Part shown: piece after piece, positions 7,753 to 16,494 of the stretch | Numbering within the stretch: position 1 is the first letter of the stretch | How the letters are laid out: each line of letters starts with the position of its first letter | Origin: Streptosporangiales bacterium | Lineage (GTDB): Bacteria > Actinomycetota > Actinomycetes > Streptosporangiales > WHST01 | Length of the DNA: 38,780 nucleotides | Reading direction: 5' to 3' | Assembly (NCBI GenBank): GCA_009379955.1 | Contig: WHST01000058.1 | Coordinates: forward strand, 1 to 38,780 | Program-made: the position numbers and the translations under genes | Notes under the pieces: generated by a model | What the model saw: only the letters and a program-made list of their open reading frames with translations | Told to the model about the DNA's origin: nothing | Databases searched by the model: none

Positions 7753-8661
7753 TCAGCGGTAGCCGGTGACGTCGGCGGGCTTGCCCGGGTCCTGCACCTC
7801 GACCATGTACCGCCACGCGTCCGGTCGGCTGCCGTCGACGTCGGTGAACCCGTATACCTGTGCCAGCTGCCCGCTGGACAGCGACCTTCCGTGCCAGCGC
7901 GCCACGTCGGGATCCTGGGCGAGTGCCGCCACTGCGCGCCCGACGTACGCCGGGCTCTCGGAGATCGCGAAGTGCGGCACCCGTTCGGTCGCGTCGTGCC
8001 AGTTCGCCTCCGTGACGCCGAACCCCTCGAGCATCGCCTCGGAACGCAGCCACCCCGGAGTCACCAGCGTCGCGGTCGCGTCGCGGTCGCGCAGCTCGTG
8101 GGCGAGCGCGAACGCCATGCGGCTCACGGCCGCCTTCGCCAGGTCGTAGAAGAACGAGACCCGGTAGTTGGTCGCGTTGTACTCGTCCGTCCCGTCGGTC
8201 ACCTCGACGACGAGGCCGCCGGGTGTCCGCAGCAGCAACGGGATCGCGACGTGACTGGTGATGGCGTGGGTGTCGACGGCCACGTGCAGGGAGTGCAGCC
8301 CGTAGTCCAGGTCCGACTCCCAGACGGTCGCGTCCCACTCCATCCGGGTGGCGCCGAAGATGTTGTTCACGAGCACATGCAGGGCGCCCTGTTCGTCCTC
8401 GATGCGCGCCACCAGCGCCCGCACCTCGTCGGGCACGAGATGGTCGACGCGCACCGCGATCCCGCGCCCGCCCGCCTCGTCGACCAGGGCCGCGGTCTCC
8501 TCGATCGTCTCCGACCGGTTCATCTCCGACCGCGCCGACCCGCTCGTCCGCCCGGTGACGTAGACGGTGGCGCCGGCCGCGCCGAGCTGGACGGCGATCC
8601 CCCGCCCCGCTCCGCGGGTCGCGCCGGCGACCAGCGCCACCCTGCCCGTCGATGCCGACAT
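7753..8661 (-). CDS. SDR-family oxidoreductase
   Basis: The 302-residue protein is a short-chain dehydrogenase/reductase of the classical fold with a long C-terminal part. The nucleotide-binding TGxxxGxG loop appears as GATRGAGRGIAV near residue 15, followed by VYVTGRT with a basic residue suited to NADP(H). The family NNAG motif is altered to NNIFG. The YxxxK pair is YDLAK, but the catalytic serine position reads VEVTDGT, so threonine may substitute. The substrate is unknown. ATG 8661 is chosen over ATG 8667 because GAGAGGAG stands 7 nt before 8661 but only 1 nt before 8667. The gene diverges from a TetR regulator with a shared palindromic operator, so it is probably that regulator's target. 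Confidence 0.85.
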   Translation of the reverse strand: MSASTGRVALVAGATRGAGRGIAVQLGAAGATVYVTGRTSGSARSEMNRSETIEETAALVDEAGGRGIAVRVDHLVPDEVRALVARIEDEQGALHVLVNNIFGATRMEWDATVWESDLDYGLHSLHVAVDTHAITSHVAIPLLLRTPGGLVVEVTDGTDEYNATNYRVSFFYDLAKAAVSRMAFALAHELRDRDATATLVTPGWLRSEAMLEGFGVTEANWHDATERVPHFAISESPAYVGRAVAALAQDPDVARWHGRSLSSGQLAQVYGFTDVDGSRPDAWRYMVEVQDPGKPADVTGYR

Positions 8662-8684
8662 GCGCATGCTCCTCTCGCTGAAAT

Positions 8685-8721
8685 CATACGGTGTCTGGTT
8701 TTGATACCATACGGCGTATGG
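8685..8721. promoter_or_regulatory. Operator region between SDR and TetR genes
   Basis: CCATAC-GGC-GTATGG (8707-8721) is a perfect dyad that overlaps the TetR ATG (8718). A related copy of one arm, CATACGGTGT, stands at 8685-8694, matching CATACGGCGT at 8708-8717. Two repeated half sites in a short divergent promoter fit a TetR dimer controlling both genes. TACCAT (8705-8710) could be the -10 of a leaderless TetR message. Confidence 0.6.
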
Positions 8722-9425
8722 CAGCGAGGGGCAAGCCGCGCGAACGCCGTCCCGGTCGCCCTCGTGCCGGGGAGCGACGACTCGACCGGGAGGCGATCCT
8801 CGAGGCGGCCCTGCGCATCGTTGACGACGACGGGCTCGAGGCCCTGAGCATGCGCCGGCTCGCCTCGGCACTCGGAGTGAACCCGATGTCGATCTACCAC
8901 CACCTGCCCGGCAAGGCGGCGGTGCTGTCGGGTCTGGTGCGCGAGGTGTTCGCCCAGGTCTCGGTCACAGTGCCCACCGACGACGCGTCGTGGCAGGACC
9001 GCCTGAAGCACGCCGCGCGCGCGTACCGCGGTGTCCTGCGCACGCACCGCAACCTCGCGCTGCAGATCGTGTCCGACACCGCCGCGGTGTCCGACTCGCT
9101 CGTCGTGGCCGGGGAGCCGTTCTACGAGGCGCTCGAGCGCGCGGGACTGCCACCGAGGTCGGTCGTCGACGGCGTCAACACGCTCGTGGACTTCATCCAC
9201 GGGTTCATGCTGGGCGAGGCGTCGAGCACGGAGGAGACGTTCGACCTCGGACCCGACCTCCTCGAGCGCGTACGCCAGCTGCCGCCGGGCGCCGCACCCG
9301 CCCTGACCCGGGTGACCGAGGCGCTCGGCGAGGACGGCCTGCGCTACGAGTTCGACGCGGGGTTCGAGTCCGGCCTCGACATCGTCGTCAGGGGCATCGA
9401 GGCGGGCGTCGTCTCGAACCGGTGA
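8718..9425 (+). CDS. TetR/AcrR-family regulator
   Basis: The 235-residue regulator has a basic N-terminal tail (ARGKPRERRPGRPRAGERRL) and a TetR helix-turn-helix: REAILEAALRIVDDDGLEALSMRRLASALGVNPMSIYHHLPGK. The rest is the all-helical ligand domain of the TetR_C type, with VDFIHGFMLGEAS and the terminal FESGLDIVVRGIEA. The ATG at 8718 is chosen because it sits in the operator and leaves a normal N-terminus; an in-frame GTG 27 nt upstream is possible. It is transcribed away from the SDR gene and probably represses that gene and itself. The inducing ligand is unknown. Confidence 0.88.
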   Translation: MAARGKPRERRPGRPRAGERRLDREAILEAALRIVDDDGLEALSMRRLASALGVNPMSIYHHLPGKAAVLSGLVREVFAQVSVTVPTDDASWQDRLKHAARAYRGVLRTHRNLALQIVSDTAAVSDSLVVAGEPFYEALERAGLPPRSVVDGVNTLVDFIHGFMLGEASSTEETFDLGPDLLERVRQLPPGAAPALTRVTEALGEDGLRYEFDAGFESGLDIVVRGIEAGVVSNR

Positions 9426-9493
9426 GCGCGGTTGTCCGCCGTGTAGGCGTGGTCGGTGAGGCCTCGGCGTGGATGTCGCGGGAGACTGAGCCG

Positions 9494-12400
9494 GTGAGCG
9501 TGTACTTCCGGCTGCTCGGGCCGTTGCGGGTGACTCGCGACGGCCGGGAGGTGTCGTTGCCGGCGGCCAAGGAGCGGGTGGTGCTCGCCGCACTGTTGCT
9601 CGCGGCCGGGCGCGCGGTGTCGGTGGAGCAGCTGATCGACAGCGTGTGGGGAGACTCGCCGATCGCGACCGCCCGCCAGTCGCTGGCGGTGTACGTCTAC
9701 CGGCTGCGCAGCGCGGTCGGCGAGGAGCTGATCGTCAGCGCCGGCAACGGCTACCGGGTCGACGTCTCGCGGTGTGGTCTCGACCTCGCCGACTTCGACG
9801 CGCTCGTCGAGGAGGCCGGCGAGGCGGAGGGTCGTGGCGATCTGCCGGTGGCGGTGGCGAGGTTGCGTGCGGCACTGGGCCTGTGGCGCGGTGACCCGTT
9901 GGACGACGTGGCGTCGGACGTGTTGCATCGGCACGGGGTGGCGGCGTTGGCGGAGCGCCGGCTCGGTGTGGTGGAAGGGATGGCGGGGTGGGAGATCGCG
10001 CTCGGTCGGGGGCGGGACACGCTCGTGGAGCTGCGGCGGCTGGTGGCCGCGCACCCGTTGCGGGAGCGGTTGTGGGCGCTGCTGATGCGGGCGTTGGTTG
10101 CCGAGGGTCAGCAGGCGGGGGCGTTGGCGGCCTATCGCGACATCACCTCGCGGCTGGCCGAGGAGCTCGGTATCGACCCGGGTGCGGAGCTGCGCGAGGT
10201 GCACCAGGCGATCCTCACCGGCACGCTCGAGTCGTCCCCGGCGACGACGGGTGACACGTCCGCGACGGTGTCGGTGCGGCCGCGTCAGCTGCCGGCGCGG
10301 CCCCTCGGGTTCGTCGGCAGGCAACGGCAGGTCGCGCGCCTGCTGTCGTGGTTCGAGCGGGACGGCCACGCAGTTGCGGTGGTGTCGGGTCCGCCAGGGG
10401 TGGGCAAGTCGGCGCTCGCGGTGACGGTCGGCCATCTGCTTGCCGAGCGGTTCCCCGACGGGCAGCTGTTCGTCGACCTGCGCGGGTTCTCCGCAGAGCA
10501 GGCGCTCCAAGCGACCGATGTGCTGCCGCGGTTCCTGCGTGCGCTGGGGATGCCGGCCGACGAGGTGCCGGTGGAGGTGGACGAGCAGTCTGCGGCATTC
10601 AGGTCCGCGACGGCCGGCATGCGGGTGCTGGTGGTGCTGGACAACGCTGCCACGCCGGAGCAGGTCCGTCCGCTGCTGCCGGGTGGGCGGGAGTGCGGGG
10701 TCATGGTCACCAGTCGTGACCGGTTGCACTCCCTGGTGGCGATCGACGGGGCGAGGGCGTTGGCACTCGACGTGCTGGGGCTCGACGAGGCCACCGCGGT
10801 GCTGGCGGCGCAGACCGACGCCGGCCGGGTCACCGCGGAGTCCGAGGCGGTCCGCCGGATCGCGGAGCTGTGCGGTCGGTTGCCGCTGGCGCTGCGTGTC
10901 GCGGCGTCGCATCTCGCGCTGAGCCCGCACGAGCTGGTGTCCGACTACGCGGCCGAGCTGGATCGTGGTGGGCGTCTCCACCGCATCTGGGCCGGTGACG
11001 ACGGCCTCTCGGTGACCGCGGCGTTCCAGCTGTCCTACGCAGCTCTCGACGTCGACGCGCGGCGGGTGTTCCGACAGCTCGGCCTGGTACCAGGACCGGG
11101 CTTCACCGTCGACTCGATCGTCGCGCTCACCGGTGGGGCGGACGTGCGACGGCACCTGGAGATCCTCGAGTCCGCGAGCCTCGTCCACCGCCAGGTGCCC
11201 GGCCGGTACCGCATGCACGACCTGGTCCGCGACTTCGCCGGGCACCAGGCCGAGACCGAGGACGGCGCCGCTGCGTGCACCGACACACGACAGCGCCTCT
11301 TCGACTGGTACGTGGCGAAGGTCGACGCCGCGCTCGTCCCCCGGTTCCCGAACGTGTACCGGCTGCCACGTGCGGCACCCGACGAGACGATGGTCGAGCA
11401 GACCGAGGTGGGCTGGATCGAGGACGAACTGGCCAACCTCACGGCCGCCGTCAGCCACTGCGTCGAGCACGGGCCGTATGCGGCCGCCTGGCACCTCACC
11501 GACGCGCTGCGCCAGTACCTCTACGTCAGCGGAATCCGCTCGGAATGGGCGACCATCGTCGGCCTCGCCCAGCCGCTCGCGGAGCGTGAGGCAGGGCCGC
11601 GTGTCAGGGCGGCGATGCTCCTGGCGCACGCGACGCTCATGAGCGAGACCCTCGAACGGGACGAGGCACTCGTCTCGGTCCGCGGCGCCGCGGACCTCTT
11701 CGCGGCCGCGGGCGATCACTACGGCGAGGGCATCGCCCGCCGGGACATGTGCATCCAGTACGCGAACGCGTCCCGCCACGACGACGCCCTCGCCGCCGGA
11801 GAGCGGGCGCTGGAGATCTTCACCGCACACGGTCACGGGTCGGCCGTGGCGATGATGACCAGGAACCTCGCGCTCCTCGAGTCGGAGATGGGCAGGCTGA
11901 CCGACGCCGTGGCCGACTGCGAACGGCTCCTCCGGCTCGACGACGGCACCGAGGACGTCGGGAGCCGTGCGCGGATCCGATCCCTCCTCGGCTACTCCCT
12001 GCGCCGGGTGGGCAGGCTCGCCGAGGCGCGTGCCCACCTCGACGACGCCGTCGCTCTGTTCGACGAGTCCGACCACCGGCTCGCCGCTACAACGGCCAGG
12101 TGCGACCTCGCCCGCTGCCTGTGCGATGCCGGCGACTACGACTGCGCCAGAACGCTCGCGGACGAGGCGATGGCGGGCGCGGATCGCGACCACGACCGCG
12201 AGAACCACGTGGAGGCGGGCGCCGTACTCGCCGAGATCGACGTGCGGAGCCGACCCCCGTCGCAGTGGCGCTTCACGGCCCCGTCGGCCGAGGAGATGGA
12301 GCCGTTCGTCGGCCACCCGCTGTACTTCCGCTGGCTCGACGTCGTCGGCTGGGCGGCCCTGTTCCGCGGCGACCACGACAAGGCGCTGGAGGTCGCCACG

Positions 12401-12712
12401 CACACCCTCGCTCCGGCACGGGAAAGCTCGGTACGCCTTGCCGGTGACGCGGCGCTGACCGTGCTCACCGCGGCGCTCGTCGGGCTCGGCCGTGCCGGCG
12501 AGGCGATCGAGCGCGGCACCGAGGCGCTCCGGCGGCACCGTGAGACCGGCTACCGGCTCCGCGAGGCCCGTACCCTCTGCTCTCTCGGCGACGCGTGCCT
12601 CGCCGCCGGTGACTCCACGGCAGCCCGCGGACACTGGGAGCAGGCGCACGAGGTCTACACGGCGATAGGCACCGCCGAGGTGGCCGAGGCGTCGCGCCGA
12701 CTGGGCTCCTGA
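9494..12712 (+). CDS. AfsR/SARP-type regulator: winged helix + BTAD + NB-ARC + TPR
   Basis: This 1072-residue protein has the full AfsR-like layout. Residues 1-95 form an OmpR-type winged helix (FRLLGPLRV, LPAAKERVVLAALLL, SVEQLIDSVWG, YVYRLRSAV). Residues about 97-240 form the bacterial transcriptional activation domain (FDALVEEA ... YRDITSRLAEELGIDPGAEL). The NB-ARC ATPase follows (about 275-560) with Walker A GPPGVGKS (299-306), Walker B VLVVLDNA and the GLPL-like RLPLALRVAA. The remainder is a TPR array ending at GTAEVAEASRRLGS. Such proteins activate secondary-metabolite or stress genes on sensing ATP and a signal. GTG 9494 is preferred because GGGAG lies 9 nt before it and the winged helix starts at once; ATG 9473 in the same frame is the alternative. 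No biosynthetic cluster is next to it, so its targets are unknown. Confidence 0.88.
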   Translation: MSVYFRLLGPLRVTRDGREVSLPAAKERVVLAALLLAAGRAVSVEQLIDSVWGDSPIATARQSLAVYVYRLRSAVGEELIVSAGNGYRVDVSRCGLDLADFDALVEEAGEAEGRGDLPVAVARLRAALGLWRGDPLDDVASDVLHRHGVAALAERRLGVVEGMAGWEIALGRGRDTLVELRRLVAAHPLRERLWALLMRALVAEGQQAGALAAYRDITSRLAEELGIDPGAELREVHQAILTGTLESSPATTGDTSATVSVRPRQLPARPLGFVGRQRQVARLLSWFERDGHAVAVVSGPPGVGKSALAVTVGHLLAERFPDGQLFVDLRGFSAEQALQATDVLPRFLRALGMPADEVPVEVDEQSAAFRSATAGMRVLVVLDNAATPEQVRPLLPGGRECGVMVTSRDRLHSLVAIDGARALALDVLGLDEATAVLAAQTDAGRVTAESEAVRRIAELCGRLPLALRVAASHLALSPHELVSDYAAELDRGGRLHRIWAGDDGLSVTAAFQLSYAALDVDARRVFRQLGLVPGPGFTVDSIVALTGGADVRRHLEILESASLVHRQVPGRYRMHDLVRDFAGHQAETEDGAAACTDTRQRLFDWYVAKVDAALVPRFPNVYRLPRAAPDETMVEQTEVGWIEDELANLTAAVSHCVEHGPYAAAWHLTDALRQYLYVSGIRSEWATIVGLAQPLAEREAGPRVRAAMLLAHATLMSETLERDEALVSVRGAADLFAAAGDHYGEGIARRDMCIQYANASRHDDALAAGERALEIFTAHGHGSAVAMMTRNLALLESEMGRLTDAVADCERLLRLDDGTEDVGSRARIRSLLGYSLRRVGRLAEARAHLDDAVALFDESDHRLAATTARCDLARCLCDAGDYDCARTLADEAMAGADRDHDRENHVEAGAVLAEIDVRSRPPSQWRFTAPSAEEMEPFVGHPLYFRWLDVVGWAALFRGDHDKALEVATHTLAPARESSVRLAGDAALTVLTAALVGLGRAGEAIERGTEALRRHRETGYRLREARTLCSLGDACLAAGDSTAARGHWEQAHEVYTAIGTAEVAEASRRLGS

Positions 12713-12752
12713 CCGGCTGGTCCCGCCGCGCAAGCGGAACGCCGACGGCGCG

Positions 12753-12769
12753 CAACCGGCCGCCGGTTG
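12753..12769. terminator. Short hairpin after the AfsR-like gene
   Basis: CAACCGG-CCG-CCGGTTG is a perfect 7-bp stem 40 nt past the regulator's stop, in a 208-bp gap before the next gene. It could terminate transcription. The rest of the gap shows no clear promoter hexamers. Weak evidence because such short GC stems are common here. Confidence 0.35.
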
Positions 12770-12920
12770 GCTGACCGTCCACATCGGACCGCTGCCGCCG
12801 CCACCCCGGCCCGCCGGTGAGCTGACACGCACAGCCGTCGGTCGGGGTCATCCGGACCTTCCATCCGCCGCCGTCTGCCAGGAGCGGCGGAGCGGTATCC
12901 CGCCATGGGAGAATCGCGCG

Positions 12921-13604
12921 GTGTCGACGGTCGAGGGTCAGGCGCCCGCGCCAGCACGAGCCCTGGTCCTCCATGACGTCGCCGAGCGGGTGCCGGCGGC
13001 GGGCGGCGACGACTGCGTGCGCCTCGGTGTCGACGGTGTCGACGGCGCGGGCAAGACCGTGTTCGCCGGCGAGCTCGCCACCGTGCTTCGCGAGCTCGGA
13101 CGCCACGTCGTACGCGTCTCGGTCGACGACTTCCACCATCCGCGCGCGGTCAGGTACCGGCGTGGCAGGACCTCGCCCGAGGGCTGCTGGCTCGACTCCT
13201 TCGACTACGCGCGGCTGCGCGCCGACGTGCTCGAGCCGCTGGGTCCCGGCGGCTCGCGCCGCTACCGTCCGGTCGCGCACGATCTCGTCACCGACGAGCT
13301 CGTCGAGTCACCCGTCCACCTCGCTCCGCCGGGGGCGGTGCTGGTCGTGGACGGCCTGTTCCTGCACCGCGACGAGCTGCGCGACGCGTGGGAGATGACG
13401 GTCTTCCTCGACGTGCCGTTCGCCGAGACCGCACGTCGCATGGCCGACAGGGACGGCACGAACCCGGATCCACGGCATCCGAGCATGCGCCGGTACGTGG
13501 AGGCGCAACGCCTCTACGTCGCCGCGTGCGCGCCTCGGCGCCGCGCCACACTCGTCGTCGACAACACCGATGTCGACGCACCCGAGCTCGTCGAAGCGAG
13601 GTAG
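12921..13604 (+). CDS. Uridine kinase-like P-loop NTPase
   Basis: The 227-residue protein is a P-loop kinase of the uridine kinase/phosphoribulokinase group. Walker A is GVDGVDGAGKT (36-46), and VVRVSVDDFHHPRAVRYRRG is the typical UdK motif in which the aspartates bind the nucleoside. AVLVVDGLFLHRDEL is the Walker B region, and FLDVPFAETARRMADRDG is the lid-type helix. Proteins of this size in actinobacteria are annotated as uridine kinase but their substrate is seldom tested. The GTG at 12921 has GGGAG 9 nt upstream. The next gene begins 6 nt after the stop, so the two are probably co-transcribed, though no shared function is evident. Confidence 0.8.
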   Translation: MSTVEGQAPAPARALVLHDVAERVPAAGGDDCVRLGVDGVDGAGKTVFAGELATVLRELGRHVVRVSVDDFHHPRAVRYRRGRTSPEGCWLDSFDYARLRADVLEPLGPGGSRRYRPVAHDLVTDELVESPVHLAPPGAVLVVDGLFLHRDELRDAWEMTVFLDVPFAETARRMADRDGTNPDPRHPSMRRYVEAQRLYVAACAPRRRATLVVDNTDVDAPELVEAR

Positions 13605-13610
13605 CGAGAG

Positions 13611-14342
13611 ATGTCGTCGTCGCGTACGGGTCGGCGCCGCTGGCCGTGGGTGGTCGCGGGCCTCGTCGTCGTGTCGGCAGTCGCGGTCGGCGCGATAGTG
13701 GCGGTGTACCCGGTGGTGGCGTCCACCTCCTGTCCCTGGTGCTATGGCATGACGAAGGTCCATCCCCGGCTCTACGTCGACGACGGCTCGTCGCGGGCCG
13801 ATCGGCGGCGGGTGGTCGCCGCTGTCGCCGCCGCGAACGCGCGCGTCACGGCCTTCTACGGCACGCGCGAGAGCGCACCGCGCGTGCTCGCGTGCACGAC
13901 CGTCGGATGCTACGAGCACATCGGCGGCGGGCGGGAGCGGGGCGTCGCGGTGCTCAACCGTGCCGTCATCCTGTCGCCGCGCGGGCTCGACCCGGTCATC
14001 GCGTCGCACGAGATGTCGCACGTCGAGCTGCACCGCAGGCTCGGGTCGGGCGACGACGTGCCGCAATGGTTCGACGAGGGACTCGCCGTCCTCGTGTCCG
14101 GCGACCCGCGGTACCTGCGGCCCGCGTCGGCTGCGGACCGGTGTCGGGTCGAGCCGGGTCGCGACCTGCCGGTGACGCTCGACGAGTGGCTGCATGCCGC
14201 CGGGAACGACGCGGACGTCTACGCCAGGTCCGCGTGCCGGGTGAGCCGGTGGGTCGACGCGAACGGCGGACCGCGTGCCGTCCTCGACCTGGTGGACCGG
14301 CTGCAGAGCGGCGAGCGCTTCGCCGACGTGGTGCCGGACTGA
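13611..14342 (+). CDS. Membrane-anchored HExxH zinc metallopeptidase-like protein
   Basis: The 243-residue protein has a basic N-terminus (SSSRTGRRRW) and one transmembrane helix (about 12-38), so the rest should face outside. HEMSH (133-137) is an HExxH zinc-binding motif and FDEGLA with Glu156 about 20 residues on is the third ligand expected for gluzincins. A CPWC pair (41-44) just after the membrane helix and further cysteines (95, 100, about 184 and 213) suggest disulfides. No pro-region is seen. The fold resembles small peptidase-MA-like proteins of unknown substrate. It follows the P-loop kinase gene by 6 nt. Peptidase activity is inferred from the motif only. Confidence 0.75.
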   Translation: MSSSRTGRRRWPWVVAGLVVVSAVAVGAIVAVYPVVASTSCPWCYGMTKVHPRLYVDDGSSRADRRRVVAAVAAANARVTAFYGTRESAPRVLACTTVGCYEHIGGGRERGVAVLNRAVILSPRGLDPVIASHEMSHVELHRRLGSGDDVPQWFDEGLAVLVSGDPRYLRPASAADRCRVEPGRDLPVTLDEWLHAAGNDADVYARSACRVSRWVDANGGPRAVLDLVDRLQSGERFADVVPD

Positions 14343-14458
14343 CCCAGTCGGCGTATCACGTCAGGGCTTTGTCAGGGGCGTGTCCTGGTGTTGTCGGTGG
14401 TTCCTCGCCCCTCCGTGAACGACGCTGGCCGGCAGGGCCGACGACCACGGAGGGTGAC

Positions 14459-15829
14459 ATGGGTGGGATGACGATCGAGCAGTTGCGTGAGCGGACGCGG
14501 GGCGACGTGATCACCCCCGAGACGGCCGGCTACGACGAAGCGCGCAGGGTCTACAACGGGATGATCGACCGGCGACCCATGGTCGTCGTCCGCCCCGTCA
14601 ACGCCGGCGATGTCCGGGCGGCCGTCGACTTCGCGAGGGAGAACGAGCTCGACCTCGCCGTACGCGGCGGTGCGCACAGCGTGCCCGGCTTCGGCACCTG
14701 TGACGACGGTGTCGTCGTCGACCTCTCCGCCATGCGGGGTGTGCGCGTCGACCCGGCCGCGCGGACGGCGCGTGCGGAGGGCGGCGCGACCTGGGGTGAC
14801 TTCAACGCCGCGACCCACGCCTTCGGGCTCGCCACGACCGGCGGCATCATCTCCACCACCGGCGTCAGTGGTCTCACCCTCGGCGGTGGCATCGGCTATC
14901 TCGCCCGCGGGCACGGGCTGTCCTGTGACAACCTGCTCTCCGCCGACGTCGTGACGGCGGACGGTCAGTTCGTCACCGCGAGCAGCAGCGAGCATGACGA
15001 CCTCTACTGGGCGTTGCGTGGCGGCAGCGGCAACTTCGGCGTGGTCGTCTCGATGGAGTTCGCCCTCCACCCCGTCGCGACCGTCTACGGCGGTCCGATG
15101 TTCTTCGAGCTGGACGCCGCCCGGGACCTGTTGGACTTCTACCGTCAGTTCATGCCGACGGCACCGGAGCAGTTCGGTGGTTTCCCCGCGTTCCAGATCG
15201 CGCCGCCGCTGCCGTTCGTGCCCGAGAATCGCGCCGGCGAGCCGCTTGCGCTGTTCGTGGCGTGCTGGTCCGGGCCGATCGAGGAGGGCGAGCAGGCGCT
15301 CAAGCCGCTGCGCGAGGTCGCGCCGACGGTGGCCGAGCACGTCGGACCGATGCCGTACCCGGCGCTGAACAGTGCCTTCGACCCGCTGCTTCCGCCGGGG
15401 CTCCGGCACTACTGGAAGGCCAACTTCGTCAAGGAGCTCACCGACGACGCGATCGCCGCACACCTCGAACACGCGCCCGGGCTGCCGGCCCTGGAGTCCA
15501 CCGTGCATATCTACCCCATCAACGGTGCGTGCCACCGGGTCGCGTCGGACGAGACCGCGTTCGCCTACCGGGACGCGAACTTCGCCACCGTGATCGCCGG
15601 GATGTGGCCGGACGAGGCAGACGACGACAAGGCGACCTCGTGGGTGCGCGACTACTACGCCGCCACCGCACCGCACTCGGAACAGGGCGGATACGTCAAC
15701 TTCATGGCAGCCGACGACCAGGACCGGGTACGTGTCAACTACGGCGCCAACTACGACCGTCTCGTCGAGGTCAAGCGGAGGTACGACCCCGACAACCTGT
15801 TCCACCTGAACCAGAACATCACGCCGTAG
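14459..15829 (+). CDS. BBE-type FAD-linked oxidase (bicovalent flavin)
   Basis: The 456-residue flavoprotein is of the berberine-bridge-enzyme/VAO family. The FAD domain has VVRPVNAGDVRAAVDFARE, then RGGAHSVPGF in which His73 should carry the 8-alpha-histidyl link. GLTLGGGIGYLARGHGLSCDNL follows, in which Cys156 should carry the 6-S-cysteinyl link. YWALRGGSGNFGVVVSMEF completes the FAD site. The C-terminus NYGANYDRLVEVKRRYDPDNLFHLNQNI is the BBE domain. Bicovalent members oxidise sugars, alcohols or polyketides; the substrate here is unknown. The ATG at 14459 follows GGAGGGTGAC. There is no signal peptide, so it should be cytoplasmic. It stands next to a DinB gene but not in a tight operon. 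Confidence 0.9.
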   Translation: MGGMTIEQLRERTRGDVITPETAGYDEARRVYNGMIDRRPMVVVRPVNAGDVRAAVDFARENELDLAVRGGAHSVPGFGTCDDGVVVDLSAMRGVRVDPAARTARAEGGATWGDFNAATHAFGLATTGGIISTTGVSGLTLGGGIGYLARGHGLSCDNLLSADVVTADGQFVTASSSEHDDLYWALRGGSGNFGVVVSMEFALHPVATVYGGPMFFELDAARDLLDFYRQFMPTAPEQFGGFPAFQIAPPLPFVPENRAGEPLALFVACWSGPIEEGEQALKPLREVAPTVAEHVGPMPYPALNSAFDPLLPPGLRHYWKANFVKELTDDAIAAHLEHAPGLPALESTVHIYPINGACHRVASDETAFAYRDANFATVIAGMWPDEADDDKATSWVRDYYAATAPHSEQGGYVNFMAADDQDRVRVNYGANYDRLVEVKRRYDPDNLFHLNQNITP

Positions 15830-15886
15830 AGGTCGTTTCGTGCGCTTCACCTCGGCGAGCGATTCCTCGATACTGCAGTGGTGAGC

Positions 15887-15937
15887 ATGACTGAGACTCT
15901 GGACGCGATGGCGAACGCGCCGGGGCCGGCGGCGTGA
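15887..15937 (+). CDS. Possible 16-codon leader peptide coupled to DinB
   Basis: ATG at 15887 opens a reading frame of 16 residues (MTETLDAMANAPGPAA) that ends in TGA at 15935-15937. This stop overlaps the GTG start of the DinB gene in a GTGA motif. It could be a translated leader that feeds ribosomes to DinB, or the true DinB start could lie elsewhere. No homology is claimed. Confidence 0.3.
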   Translation: MTETLDAMANAPGPAA

Positions 15938-16422
15938 GCCCGGATGGGGTGTCGCCGTCCTGGACGAGCGATCTGCGGGCGCGGCTCGATGAGCTGCTCG
16001 ACGAGCACCGCGCGATGCTGCACGACAGTCTCGACGGGCTCACCGAGGAGGAGGCACGCCGCTCCCTCGCGCCCTCCCGCACGACCCTGCTAGGCCTGGT
16101 CAAGCACGTCACCTACGTCGAGCACGTCTGGTTCAACCAGGCCCTGACCGGCCGGAGCCTGCGAGACCTGGGTGCCCCGTCGACTCCGGACCGGTCCTTC
16201 ATCCTGCGCAAGGCGGACACCATCGAAAGCGTCAGAGTCGCGTACGCCGCGGCCTGCGCCCGGTCACGGCGACTGGTCGCCGACCATGGCCTCGACGATG
16301 AGGTGACGGGGCGAGGTCCGCGCGCGTTGTGGGCCATCTATACACACATGCTTCGGGAGCTCGCGCAACACTGCGGGCATGCCGACATCCTGCGCGAGCA
16401 GGTGCTCGCAGCTCGGGAGTGA
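15934..16422 (+). CDS. DinB-family protein (DUF664 type)
   Basis: The 162-residue protein is a four-helix-bundle DinB/DUF664 protein. RLDELLDEHRAMLHDSLDGLTEEEARRSL, then LLGLVKHVTYVEHVWFNQALTG supplies the first metal-binding histidines (KHVTYVEH), and THMLRELAQHCGHADILREQ gives the last (QHCGHADIL). Members bind a metal with three His and are thought to be thiol-dependent transferases (mycothiol in actinobacteria) or hydrolases. The GTG start overlaps the stop of a 16-codon ORF. Convergent with the rhamnosidase gene, 72 nt apart, with no clear terminator between. Confidence 0.85.
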   Translation: MSPDGVSPSWTSDLRARLDELLDEHRAMLHDSLDGLTEEEARRSLAPSRTTLLGLVKHVTYVEHVWFNQALTGRSLRDLGAPSTPDRSFILRKADTIESVRVAYAAACARSRRLVADHGLDDEVTGRGPRALWAIYTHMLRELAQHCGHADILREQVLAARE

Positions 16423-16494
16423 ACCGCTACAGGTTCCGCGACGGCGGCGAGTACCTCGCTCGGGTCGGTGGCGCTCCACCCGGTACGGCGGTGG

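Noticed and set aside
9344-12832. Very long open frame on the minus strand opposite the AfsR-like gene
   Set aside because: It is rich in Arg, His, Gly and Pro without domains and mirrors the codon structure of the real gene. GC-rich third positions make antisense frames open by chance.
12921-14342. Toxin-antitoxin or defence pair made of the P-loop kinase and HExxH protein
   Set aside because: A 6-nt gap alone is weak, neither protein matches a known defence family and the flanking genes are housekeeping-like.
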